Below, piece after piece: positions 1-6,833 of a stretch of DNA of 30,506 nt. The stretch spans positions 1 through 30,506 of the forward strand of contig DASWHD010000032.1 in NCBI GenBank assembly GCA_036393335.1, given 5' to 3'. Origin of the DNA: DASWHD01 sp036393335. Lineage in GTDB: Bacteria > CG2-30-53-67 > CG2-30-70-394. The stretch's first letter is position 1. Each line of letters begins with the position of its first letter. The notes under the pieces are model-generated. The model had not been told where the DNA came from, ran no database searches, and saw only the letters and a list, made by a program, of their open reading frames with translations. The translations under genes and the position numbers were made by a program.

Positions 1-273
1 ACCTTTTATGTGCGGGTCAAGGGCCACTCCATGACCGGGGCGGGCATCCTGGACGGGGACATCATCGCCGTGGACCGTGCCCTGGAACCCAGGGACGGGG
101 ATACCGTTCTGGCCGTGGTGGACGGCGAGATCACCGTGAAGGAGCTCTCCCACAGTAACGGTCAGATGCGCTTGTTGGCCCACCACCCGGAGTATCCCCC
201 CATCGAGTTCAAGCCTGGCCAGGAACTGGTGATCTGGGGCGTGGTGAAGGGCGTCATCCGCAAGCTGCGCTAG
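1..273 (+). CDS. umuD: UmuD-like SOS mutagenesis protein (S24 peptidase domain), 5' end outside window
   Basis: This is the C-terminal peptidase domain of a LexA/UmuD-type S24 serine protease. UmuD cleaves itself when stimulated by RecA filaments, and UmuD' then joins UmuC to form DNA polymerase V. The reading frame is already open at base 1, so the start and the N-terminal cleavage site lie outside the window. The catalytic Ser is in the GHSM motif (bases 28-30) and the catalytic Lys in the TVKEL motif (bases 139-141), with the spacing expected for the Ser/Lys dyad. The C-terminal GVVKGVIRKLR resembles the UmuD end. The gene stops 6 bases before umuC, so the two form an operon. The LexA-regulated promoter would be upstream and cannot be seen. 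A short LexA paralog is less likely because umuC follows directly. Confidence 0.92.
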   Translation, partial: TFYVRVKGHSMTGAGILDGDIIAVDRALEPRDGDTVLAVVDGEITVKELSHSNGQMRLLAHHPEYPPIEFKPGQELVIWGVVKGVIRKLR

Positions 274-279
274 AGCCTC

Positions 280-1578
280 ATGTCCCGCCCCGTTCCGCAA
301 TTCGCCCTGGTGGACGGCAACAACTTCTACGTCTCCTGCGAGCGGGTGTTCGATCCCCGGCTGGAGGGCCGGCCGGTGGTGGTGCTGTCCAATAACGACG
401 GCTGCTGCGTGGCCCGCAGCGACGAGGCCAAGGCCCTGGGCATCCCGATGGCTGCGCCTTACTTCCAGGTACGGAAACTGCTCAAGCGCCGCCAGGGAGT
501 GGCCCTGTCCTCCAACTACCCCCTGTATGCGGACATGAGCCGGCGCATGATGGAGGTGATCGGGCAGTACAGCCCGGAGCAGGAGATTTACTCCATCGAC
601 GAGTCATTCCTGCGCTTCGCGGGATTCCGCTACTGGGATCTGACCCGGCACGGCATGCGGCTCCGGCAGCAGGTGAGGCAATGGATCGGGATTCCAGTGG
701 GCGTGGGCATCGGCCCCACCAAGACCCTGGCCAAGGTCGCCAACCGCCTGGCCAAGAAGCACCCGGACTTCCAGCCTCTCGGGGTGTGTAACCTCCCGGA
801 CATCGCCCCCGGGAGTCAGATCCGTTATCTCGCGGAGATCGCGGTGGAGGATGTCTGGGGGGTGGGGCCGCGCTGGGGCAGGAAGCTGCGGGAGCTAGGC
901 ATCGCCTCCGCCCTGGACCTCAAGCTGGCCGACCCGGAGACCCTGCACAAGCGGTGCAACGTGGCGCTGGCACGCACGATCTGGGAGTTGAACGGCCTGT
1001 CTTGCATCCCCTTGCAGGAGGCCCCGCCGCCCAAGAAGCAGATCGTCAGCTCCCGTTCGTTCGGCAGGCTGGTGACCGACCACCAAGAGCTCCTCGAGGC
1101 GGTGTCCACCTATGCCGCCCGAGCGGCGGAGAAGCTGCGGCAGGGGGGCCAGGCCGCCGGCGCGATCCAGGTGTTCCTGTCCACCAATCCGTTCATCCCC
1201 GATGAGCCGCAACATTGTCCCGGCCACCTGATGACCTTCTCCTCCCCCACGGCGGACACCGGCAGACTGATCCGGGCGGCCCGGGCGGGACTGGCACGCA
1301 GCTACCGGCGCGGCTACCGCTACCAGAAGGCCGGGGTGATGCTGCTGGACCTGTCGCCGGCGCGGATCGAGCAGGGCGAGCTGTTCGCACCCACCACGCC
1401 GGCCATGAGCAGGAAGGGTCGCCTGATGGCGGCGCTGGATACCCTCAACACCCAGTTGGGAAAGGGGGCACTGCGCTTCGCCGCGGAAGGCTCAGGGCAA
1501 GGGTGGGCCATGCGCAGGGAGAACCTGACCCCCGCCTACACGACGGACTGGCGGGCGATCGCGGTGGCGAAGGCGTGA
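280..1578 (+). CDS. umuC: UmuC, catalytic subunit of error-prone DNA polymerase V
   Basis: A Y-family translesion DNA polymerase of 432 residues, close to the usual UmuC length of about 420. It extends primers across damaged template bases together with UmuD'2 and RecA. The N-terminal metal-binding motif ALVDGNNFYVSCERVF is at residues 9-24, and the second catalytic motif YSIDESFL has Asp107/Glu108. A helix-hairpin-helix segment follows (EIAVEDVWGVGPRWGRKL), then the little-finger domain. A QGELF sequence near residue 365 sits where UmuC carries its beta-clamp binding motif. All catalytic acidic residues seen are intact, so the enzyme is probably active. It starts 6 bases after umuD and is co-transcribed with it, presumably under LexA control from outside the window. 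Confidence 0.95.
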   Translation: MSRPVPQFALVDGNNFYVSCERVFDPRLEGRPVVVLSNNDGCCVARSDEAKALGIPMAAPYFQVRKLLKRRQGVALSSNYPLYADMSRRMMEVIGQYSPEQEIYSIDESFLRFAGFRYWDLTRHGMRLRQQVRQWIGIPVGVGIGPTKTLAKVANRLAKKHPDFQPLGVCNLPDIAPGSQIRYLAEIAVEDVWGVGPRWGRKLRELGIASALDLKLADPETLHKRCNVALARTIWELNGLSCIPLQEAPPPKKQIVSSRSFGRLVTDHQELLEAVSTYAARAAEKLRQGGQAAGAIQVFLSTNPFIPDEPQHCPGHLMTFSSPTADTGRLIRAARAGLARSYRRGYRYQKAGVMLLDLSPARIEQGELFAPTTPAMSRKGRLMAALDTLNTQLGKGALRFAAEGSGQGWAMRRENLTPAYTTDWRAIAVAKA

Positions 1579-1749
1579 ACTGCCGGGGTCCAAACCGAAC
1601 GGATCGGGTGGACAGGTTGAGTCCCCGGCAGGGGGTAAATCGCCTTGGCCCCCCGTGGGATGCCATCGTGTTCTCCGACGGTCACCGCACCGTGAGAGTA
1701 GGCGCCGGGCTCGCCGAGCCCCACGACGAACCGCAGTCACGGCCACCTC

Positions 1750-2310
1750 GCCGCACCGACCGAGAGCCTGCCATCCACAGACGGCGCGGCCGCACGGAGT
1801 CGCCCTCAAGCCTGGTGCCGGTGAACGACTCGACGCCAGACCAGGAAGTAGATCAGCCCGTTGGCGACCACCACGAGGAGGGCCAGGAACACCTGGACGG
1901 TGGGCGTGAGCGAGCCCGGATACACCACGGGGAGCACGTAGTGCTCGACAAAGCCCCCCGCGTGCCCCGCGTCACCGGCCCTCTGCCGCAGTCCGTTCTC
2001 CAGCGGAGTGAGCGGACAGATCCAGCCCCGGATCTCGATCACCGCACCCCACAGGGCGGCGGGCACCTGCACCCACGGAATCCACCGCCACCGCAGGGCA
2101 AGCAGGGCTCCGAGGACCACGAAGAGGATGAACGCGAGATGCATCAGGACGACCAGATCGGCGAGGACTCGGAAGAACATCGCTGGGCCGGGAAAAGGGA
2201 TGACTCCCGAAAAGGATTAGACCACGGGGAGCCGGGGGGGACTTGCGGGGCAAACCACGTCCGGTAGTCCATCGCTACCTTGGTGGCTCCATCATGGGCT
2301 CCGCTAATCA
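1750..2310. repeat. Direct repeat copy 1 (DUF2784 gene plus flanks)
   Basis: About 560 bp that align by eye, with substitutions and small indels, to 3072-3620. The similarity covers the whole DUF2784 gene. It also covers about 55 bases beyond its stop (shared CTGCC.TCCACAGACG then GGCCGCA) and about 120 bases before its start (shared TTGGTGGCTCC). The boundaries are approximate. The two copies lie about 1.32 kb apart in the same orientation and bracket the hicAB/phosphatase remnants. Confidence 0.75.
1806..2180 (-). CDS. DUF2784 family small membrane protein (intact copy)
   Basis: A 124-residue integral membrane protein of the DUF2784 family, whose function is not established. Hydrophobic segments lie at about residues 6-30 (LVVLMHLAFILFVVLGALLAL), 34-52 and 98-117. 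The family hallmarks CPLTPLEN and FVEHYVLPVVYPGSLT lie between them. The start is the ATG at 2180, and I see no strong Shine-Dalgarno before it. It appears to stand alone. A second, frameshifted copy lies at 3128-3501, and the two differ mostly by substitutions, so the duplication is not recent. In this copy the frame is open throughout, which suggests it is the functional one. Confidence 0.85.
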   Translation of the reverse strand: MFFRVLADLVVLMHLAFILFVVLGALLALRWRWIPWVQVPAALWGAVIEIRGWICPLTPLENGLRQRAGDAGHAGGFVEHYVLPVVYPGSLTPTVQVFLALLVVVANGLIYFLVWRRVVHRHQA

Positions 2311-2443
2311 CCGTATGCGGGAGCGTGTGGAGAGCCCACCAATCCGCCTGCCCCCAACGTTCCCCGTGCCCCCCGTGGTAGACCCCAGGAGAGGACCCGG
2401 CACGGACGTGACACACGGGCGACGACCCTGCGGGCAGGTGCTA
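2181..2443. other. Non-coding stretch upstream of the DUF2784 gene
   Basis: No convincing gene is seen on either strand. The first 130 bases belong to the duplicated unit shared with 3502-3620. The rest has no recognisable repeat, and no promoter is clear enough to call. Confidence 0.4.
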
Positions 2444-2548
2444 CTAAAGGCGTGGTAGGTATCTGGGGACCTTCGCCTTGAGGAGGGCCACTAGCTCAGG
2501 CGCCATGAAGTCGTACTCATCGGGGATGTCCAGACATACGACGCGCTT
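2444..2548 (-). pseudogene. C-terminal remnant of a low-molecular-weight protein tyrosine phosphatase
   Basis: The minus strand encodes about 34 residues, KRVVCLDIPDEYDFMAPELV and then ALLKAKVPRYLPRL, followed by a TAG stop. This matches the usual C-terminal end of a family of predicted tyrosine phosphatases (LDIPDEY..M.PELV.LL...V). The catalytic CxxxxxR loop and the rest of the N-terminal part are absent, and the frame upstream runs into hicB sequence read in another frame. The fragment is therefore a truncated relic, cut near 2548, and not a gene. The truncation may mark the point where the hicAB segment was joined by insertion or deletion. Confidence 0.6.
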
Positions 2549-2574
2549 GATCGCATCGGTGTGGATCGGCTTGG

Positions 2575-2787
2575 TTATACCGTAACTTCGATGTAATCGA
2601 CGCGGCTGGAGGCCTGGGGAATGGGTGTGCCGTCCTCGCGAAGTCCGGTGAGATGAAATTCTATGGCCTCCCGGAGAACCGACTCGGTGTCCTCCACCGT
2701 GGTGCCGGTAGCAACGCAACCTGGGAGGTCGGGTACATACCCGGAGAAGTTGCTCCCCGCCTTTTCAATGACGATCGCGTAGCGCAT
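2575..2787 (-). CDS. hicB: HicB family antitoxin
   Basis: A 70-residue HicB-type antitoxin, which normally binds and blocks the HicA mRNA interferase. It has the family fold signature MRYAIVIEKAG.NFSGYVPDLPGC followed by an amphipathic helix (VEDTESVLREAIEFHLTGLREDG) and a short tail. It has no obvious C-terminal DNA-binding domain, like other short HicB proteins. The ATG at 2787 lies 7 bases after the hicA stop, so the two form the usual toxin-then-antitoxin operon. The frame is intact although the partner toxin gene carries a stop codon. Confidence 0.9.
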   Translation of the reverse strand: MRYAIVIEKAGSNFSGYVPDLPGCVATGTTVEDTESVLREAIEFHLTGLREDGTPIPQASSRVDYIEVTV

Positions 2788-2794
2788 TTCAGCC

Positions 2795-2983
2795 TCACTT
2801 CTTGAGCCCGGACTGCTTGAAGATGCTGTTCAGTGTCCCGGTCGCCAAATCATCGCTCGGTTTCCCGGCCACGGTGACCCGGCCGGGCTTCGTGGGGTGT
2901 TTAAACTGCCTATGACTTCCGCGAGTCGCGACCAAGTATCAACCGTCATCGTGAAGCAGCCGCAGAACCTCGCTGACCTTCAT
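2795..2983 (-). pseudogene. hicA: HicA toxin gene with an internal TGA stop (codon 15)
   Basis: Read from the ATG at 2983, the frame gives MKVSEVLRLLHDDG, then TGA, then YLVATRGSHRQFKHPTKPGR and the remainder to a normal TGA at 2795-2797. This is 62 codons, the standard length of HicA double-stranded-RNA-binding-like mRNA interferases. The stop (plus-strand bases 2939-2941) occupies the position of the conserved Trp in the family's DGW motif, a one-base TGG to TGA change. The catalytic His in GSHRQFKHP lies after the stop. A TTG two codons later could in principle restart a 46-residue product lacking the first strand and helix. The simplest reading is an inactivated toxin with its antitoxin retained. 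A sequencing error is the main alternative. Confidence 0.88.
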
Positions 2984-3071
2984 TGCGCCAGCATATCAGT
3001 CCAATTCAACGAGACCAATTGCGTGGCGCCAGGCGCGCGCTTGCCGGCAGCGGTCGCCGTCCCCCAACTTT

Positions 3072-3620
3072 GGCCTGCCACCGAAGACCCTGCCCTCCAC
3101 AGACGACGAGGCCGCAAGGACCCGCCCTCAACCCCGGCGCCGGCGAACGGCCCGACGCCACACCCAGAAGTAGATCGCGCCGTTGGCCGCCACCACGACC
3201 ATCGCCAGAACGAGCTGCACGCCACGGGTGAGTGACCCCGGATACACCACGGGCAGGACGTAGTGCTCGACAAAGCCCCCCGTGTAGCCTGCGTCACCCG
3301 CCCTCTCCCGCAGCCCGTTCTCCAGCGGCGTCAGCGGACAGACCCACCCCCCGACCTCGATCACCGCCCCCCACAGGGCGGCGGGCACCTGCACCCACGA
3401 ATCCACCGCCACCGCAGGGCAAGCAGGGCTCCGAGGACCACGAAGAGGATGAACGCGAGATGCATCAGGATGACCAGATCGGCGAGGGCGTGGAACAACA
3501 TCGCTGGCCGGTTTGACAGAAAGAACTAGACCATGGGGAACACGGGGGGCTTTGGGAAAGACCACCCTCGGCAATCGCCGGCTGTCTTGGTGGCTCCCTC
3601 GCCGGATCCATCGATCACCC
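3072..3620. repeat. Direct repeat copy 2 (frameshifted DUF2784 gene plus flanks)
   Basis: This is the second copy of the unit described at 1750-2310, in the same orientation. Similarity runs from about 3072 through the DUF2784 pseudogene to the TTGGTGGCTCC block near 3586-3597. Copies 1 and 2 together bracket 2.3-3.07 kb. Confidence 0.75.
3128..3501 (-). pseudogene. DUF2784 membrane protein, frameshifted second copy
   Basis: The ATG at 3501 gives MLFHALADLVILMHLAFILF and continues to RWRWI. At about 3398 one base is missing compared with copy 1 (plus strand CCCACGAATCC here, CCCACGGAATCC there). The rest of the protein, WVQVPAALWGAVIEVGGWVC through FVEHYVLPVVYPGSLTRG to the end, continues in another frame up to the TGA at 3128. 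The total length is 374 bases against 375 for copy 1, so this single deletion is the only break. Both halves keep the family motifs and most differences are substitutions. The damage may therefore be recent, or it may be a sequencing error. Confidence 0.8.
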
Positions 3621-3720
3621 TGGCGGCGGGGTGATGAATTTGACTTTAACGATTTCCGCTTCCTCCAAGCCGCCACTGGAATGGTCCCTGCCAAGGCGTA
3701 ACACGAAAAGAGCCCATCCA

Positions 3721-3762
3721 GAACAAGAAGCCCGGCTCCCAAGGGAGCCGGGCTTCTTGTTC
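3721..3762 (-). terminator. Perfect 20-bp hairpin, probable terminator of the multiheme gene
   Basis: Bases 3721-3740 (GAACAAGAAGCCCGGCTCCC) are perfectly complementary to 3743-3762 with a 2-base centre. It lies 24 bases beyond the stop of the minus-strand cytochrome gene. Both strands show an A-rich 5' arm and a T-rich 3' arm (CTTCTTGTTC), so it could act in both directions. The run of T is broken by C and G, which makes it weaker than a textbook intrinsic terminator. Confidence 0.7.
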
Positions 3763-3786
3763 TGCTCGCGTCTGGAGAATTCGCGG

Positions 3787-6255
3787 TTAGTTGCCCATGG
3801 GCGTGCGAAGCGCGTTCATCTGGGCCGGGGTTAAAGGTCTGACGTACTGCGACGGCATATGGATGACGTCGGCGTCCCGCTTGAAGGCTCGGCGATTGCT
3901 CGCCGAAGTTCCGCTCTGGTTCAGGGGTGCGGAAGGATCGACCAGGTCGATGAAGTCGAAGCCGAGCAGTGAGGTGTCTTCCGGAACCGGGATCACGCCG
4001 GACGGCGCCTGCCAGGTGGCCATCATGTCTCCGACGGGCACGTCCACGCCATCGGCGGCCGTCCAGGCCACGACATCCACCGGCGTGCCGTTGGCCAGGT
4101 CGATGGCCGTCTGCGTGCCGTGACACTGGCCGCAGGTCAATGCGTCGCTGCGGGTAATGGCGTGGGCGTAGTAGGGCGCGATGGCGACGAAGGTCACGCC
4201 CTGGTTGTCTTCTCCCGGAAAGTCACTGGACGTGACGTCCGCGACCAGGGACTGCATGCTGCCGGGGAAGATCTTGGTACTGCCGTCCGGCAGGACCTTA
4301 TTGACCAGGAAACGCCAAGATTTACCCGAAGCGGCGGTGCCGCCGAACTTGGCGCTCGCGAACTTGCCGTGGTAGACGGTGCCGTCGTCGATCGCCTCGT
4401 TGTCGAAGTGGCAGTTGTAGCAAGTGACCACGCTTTGCATGTGGCAGGTCGAGCAATCGATGTGGCCCTGGTGGATCGTGTGCTCGGCCACGACGGTCGA
4501 GAACGACGTGTGGCACTCGGTACAGTCGGCGGTGATCGCGCCCTCGAACATGCTGGCGAATTTTTCCCCCGTCACCCCGTGGATATCGCCCAGGGCATGG
4601 CACTGGGTGCAGGCAAAGGCGGCGTGGACGTCGGTCATGCCCACGGCCGCTTCTGCAGCTAGGCGGCCATGGCAGGCCTGGCAGACCTCGTTGCCGACGG
4701 CAGTGCCGGTGGCGGGGCTCTTACCGGCCTCGGTGTTGCCGTGGCAGTCGCGGCAAACCGGGTTGCCCGGCCACGAATCGACAAAGCTGCCGCCGGTGGG
4801 ATCGGTGTCCCAGGGGCCGTCGTCTGTCCCGTTGTGGCAGTCGCTGCAGGGCAGATCGGCGTAGGGAACGGTGACGAAGTTGCCGAAGCCGGACTGAAGC
4901 GCAGCGGGGTTGGTCTCGCCCAGGCCATCGTTGTAGAAGGTCCCCTTGCCGGCGCGGGTACCGTGGAGGCTGTTGGCGAACCAGCCCAGCTTGTCCATCT
5001 GCTCGGCGGTCAGCGGGGTGACGAATTCGTCGAGGAAATGGATGTAGTCGGCGCCGCGCTTGAACAGCCGGCGGTTGCTCGAGGAGGTGTTGCTGGCATT
5101 GAGGGGGGCGCTCGGGTCGACCAGGTCGACGAAGTCGAAATTGAGTGCCGTGCGGTAGTCGGGCGGCACGGGAATCACCCCCTTGGGGGCCTGCCAACCC
5201 TGGGAACCCAGGTCGATGGGGGCGATTTCCACCCCGGTGTCTGGCTTCCATTTCACGACGTCGATCTGCCCCTCGTCCACGTATTGCTGCAGGGCGGCGC
5301 TGGCGTGACAGGCCTCGCAGGTGATGGCGTTTTTCTGGATCGAATGGCTGAAATAGGGACCGATGCCGACGAAGGTCGCGCCCTGGTCGTCCTCGCCGGG
5401 GGCATTGGCGGCGGTGATGTCGGCCATCAGCGACTGCATGCTGCCGGCGAAGATCTTGGTATTGCCCTGGTCGTCCACGACCCGGTTGACCAAGAAGCGC
5501 CAGGCCTTATCGCCGGGACCGCCGAACTTGGCGCTGGCGAATTTGGCGTGGAGGATGGTGCCGGTCTCGTCGGCTTCGTTGTCGAAGTGGCAGTTGTAAC
5601 AGGCGATGGCGCTGGTTATGTGGCAGGCCGAGCAATCGATCGCCCCCAAATGGGTGGGGTTATGAAAATCGTTGACTCCGGCCAGATCGGTCTCCTCGTG
5701 GCAGTTGCTGCATTTGGCGTCGATGGCGCCGGGAGAGAACATGGTCGGGTAGGCGGTGCCGTCGCCGTGCACGTCGCCGGAGGTGTGGCAGTCCATGCAG
5801 CCCATGCCGAGGTCGTCGCGATGCACGTCGGTCAGGCCGAGAGAGACTTCCGTTGCCTGGCGGCTGTGGCACCCGAGGCAGGTGGTGTCGGCAACGGGGT
5901 CGCCTGGCTCGTTTTCGTGGCAGTCGAGGCAACTCGGCTCCGTCCAGGTGCGGGCGCCACCGTCGGCGTCGGGACGGTCTTCCCAGACGGCCTTGTTGTG
6001 GCAAGCGGCGCAGGGCAGGTCGGCGTAGTCGACCGTGACCATCGAATGGAAGCCGTCCGTGTCGTTGTACCAGGTGTTTTTGCCGTCCCGGGTGCCGTGC
6101 AGGCTGGTGGCGAAAAGCTGGGTGAGCGACGGGCCGTTACCGTCGTCATCGTCGTCATCATCGTCGCGACAGCCGGTGAGCCCCGTCGCTGCCATCAGGA
6201 CCAAGAAGACCAGGAGTGACAGACTCAGCCGGTGCCAAGACTTGCCGTCTTCCAT
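3787..6255 (-). CDS. 16-heme lipoprotein c-type cytochrome built of two octaheme repeats
   Basis: An 822-residue exported electron-transfer protein. The ATG at 6255 is chosen because an AAGGAG-type ribosome site stands 7-8 bases upstream and a lipoprotein signal peptide begins there. Hydrophobic residues at about 9-24 are followed by the lipobox LTGC with Cys29, then Arg30 and a run of eight Asp. There are sixteen CXXCH heme sites, at Cys 82, 109, 126, 153, 182, 208, 219, 313 and again at 470, 501, 525, 549, 578, 601, 612, 708. The two halves (about 46-420 and 426-815) repeat each other: both open with LFATSLHGTR or WFANSLHGTR, share CYNCHFDNEA and KFASAKFGG, and end with DPSAPLN and SNRR.FKR. 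Arg after the lipid Cys suggests outer-membrane sorting. The gene stands alone, with no porin or peptidyl-prolyl isomerase beside it, so partner and electron acceptor are unknown. Octaheme reductase families are an alternative, but no catalytic heme variant (CXXCK) is seen. Confidence 0.93.
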   Translation of the reverse strand: MEDGKSWHRLSLSLLVFLVLMAATGLTGCRDDDDDDDDGNGPSLTQLFATSLHGTRDGKNTWYNDTDGFHSMVTVDYADLPCAACHNKAVWEDRPDADGGARTWTEPSCLDCHENEPGDPVADTTCLGCHSRQATEVSLGLTDVHRDDLGMGCMDCHTSGDVHGDGTAYPTMFSPGAIDAKCSNCHEETDLAGVNDFHNPTHLGAIDCSACHITSAIACYNCHFDNEADETGTILHAKFASAKFGGPGDKAWRFLVNRVVDDQGNTKIFAGSMQSLMADITAANAPGEDDQGATFVGIGPYFSHSIQKNAITCEACHASAALQQYVDEGQIDVVKWKPDTGVEIAPIDLGSQGWQAPKGVIPVPPDYRTALNFDFVDLVDPSAPLNASNTSSSNRRLFKRGADYIHFLDEFVTPLTAEQMDKLGWFANSLHGTRAGKGTFYNDGLGETNPAALQSGFGNFVTVPYADLPCSDCHNGTDDGPWDTDPTGGSFVDSWPGNPVCRDCHGNTEAGKSPATGTAVGNEVCQACHGRLAAEAAVGMTDVHAAFACTQCHALGDIHGVTGEKFASMFEGAITADCTECHTSFSTVVAEHTIHQGHIDCSTCHMQSVVTCYNCHFDNEAIDDGTVYHGKFASAKFGGTAASGKSWRFLVNKVLPDGSTKIFPGSMQSLVADVTSSDFPGEDNQGVTFVAIAPYYAHAITRSDALTCGQCHGTQTAIDLANGTPVDVVAWTAADGVDVPVGDMMATWQAPSGVIPVPEDTSLLGFDFIDLVDPSAPLNQSGTSASNRRAFKRDADVIHMPSQYVRPLTPAQMNALRTPMGN

Positions 6256-6833
6256 CGCCCTTCTCCTTCCTTCGATTCCGGCCGGGGCCGGAGCTGTCCA
6301 CGATCGACGAGACCCGTGATGCATCCCTTGTCCGAACCGCAAACTTTTTTTAAGCAGACCATAGACGGATCGGGCCTGGCAACTGGCCCCACGAAATCAC
6401 CTCGTTCTTCCCCACTCGTTGGTTGGAGTGGGAGATGTCCGCCGCCGTGCTCCGGCGACGAGTAGGGGCCGAAAAGCGGTGGCGGAAGTACTGGTCGATC
6501 TCAAACGGGACGAGGAGGAACGCTCGTTCATGCGGGGTGGAATCGGTCACCGCGCCTGGATGGCGGATAAGGAGGGAAGGCAAGGCTCACGCCAGTGGAG
6601 GAGGGACTCGGACGCGACGGGCCGTGCCCCATCCGCGGCCATGCGCGGCCCCCTTATCTATGACTTCAGGGGAAGCAGGATAAGGGCGGCGTTGGTAGGG
6701 GTGCCGACCCCAGGCGTGATGTGGCCCCGAGCGCCCTCACCCTGGCCCTCTCCCGGAGGGAGAGGGAACGTGGGGCCAAGCGTGTGGGTTGTCCCTGCGC
6801 CTCTGCGTTGAGCAGTTCGCCGGAGGACGGTAG
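6256..6833. other. Non-coding region between the cytochrome gene and ftsY
   Basis: A 578-base gap with no gene I can support. It holds the cytochrome leader and ribosome site (6256-6275), a hairpin with arms CCCACTC at 6411-6417 and GAGTGGG at 6426-6432, and the CCCTCTCCC inverted repeat at 6746-6766. A short AT run at 6341-6353 could belong to the cytochrome promoter, but I see no clear -35/-10 pair. Confidence 0.5.
6746..6766. repeat. Short GC-rich inverted repeat, REP-like or terminator of ftsY
   Basis: CCCTCTCCC, a GGA loop and GGGAGAGGG form a 9-bp perfect stem about 70 bases beyond the ftsY stop. This CTCTCCC/GGGAGAG hairpin type is a familiar intergenic repeat in GC-rich bacteria. No T-run follows on the minus strand, so intrinsic termination is uncertain. 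Confidence 0.45.

Noticed and set aside
1580..1631. CTGCCGGGG / CCCCGGCAG pair after umuC as a terminator
   Set aside because: The arms are separated by 34 bases and no T-run follows, so the pairing is too weak to call.
1215..2267. 350-codon plus-strand frame spanning the umuC end and the DUF2784 gene
   Set aside because: It crosses the 3' part of umuC in another frame and lies antisense to DUF2784. Its product is Arg/Pro/Gly-rich with no recognisable motif.
3502..4126. Upstream extension of the frame holding the DUF2784 pseudogene
   Set aside because: It runs antisense or out of frame through the cytochrome gene end and the terminator. The family similarity begins only inside 3128-3398, and the true N-terminus is in the other frame from 3501.
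6118..6170. Eight consecutive Asp codons as an assembly artefact
   Set aside because: The run uses mixed GAC and GAT codons, and an acidic linker after a lipobox is biologically sensible, so I treat it as real.
4669..6219. Long open frame (516 codons) antisense to the multiheme gene
   Set aside because: The opposite strand has sixteen heme motifs, a lipobox and a good ribosome site. The plus-strand reading is Gly/Val/Ala-rich low-complexity sequence, typical of a GC-rich shadow frame.
3787..6255. Assignment of the cytochrome as a tetrathionate, nitrite or hydroxylamine octaheme enzyme
   Set aside because: All sixteen sites are plain CXXCH. I see no CXXCK or crosslinking-Tyr signature that would support a specific catalytic family.
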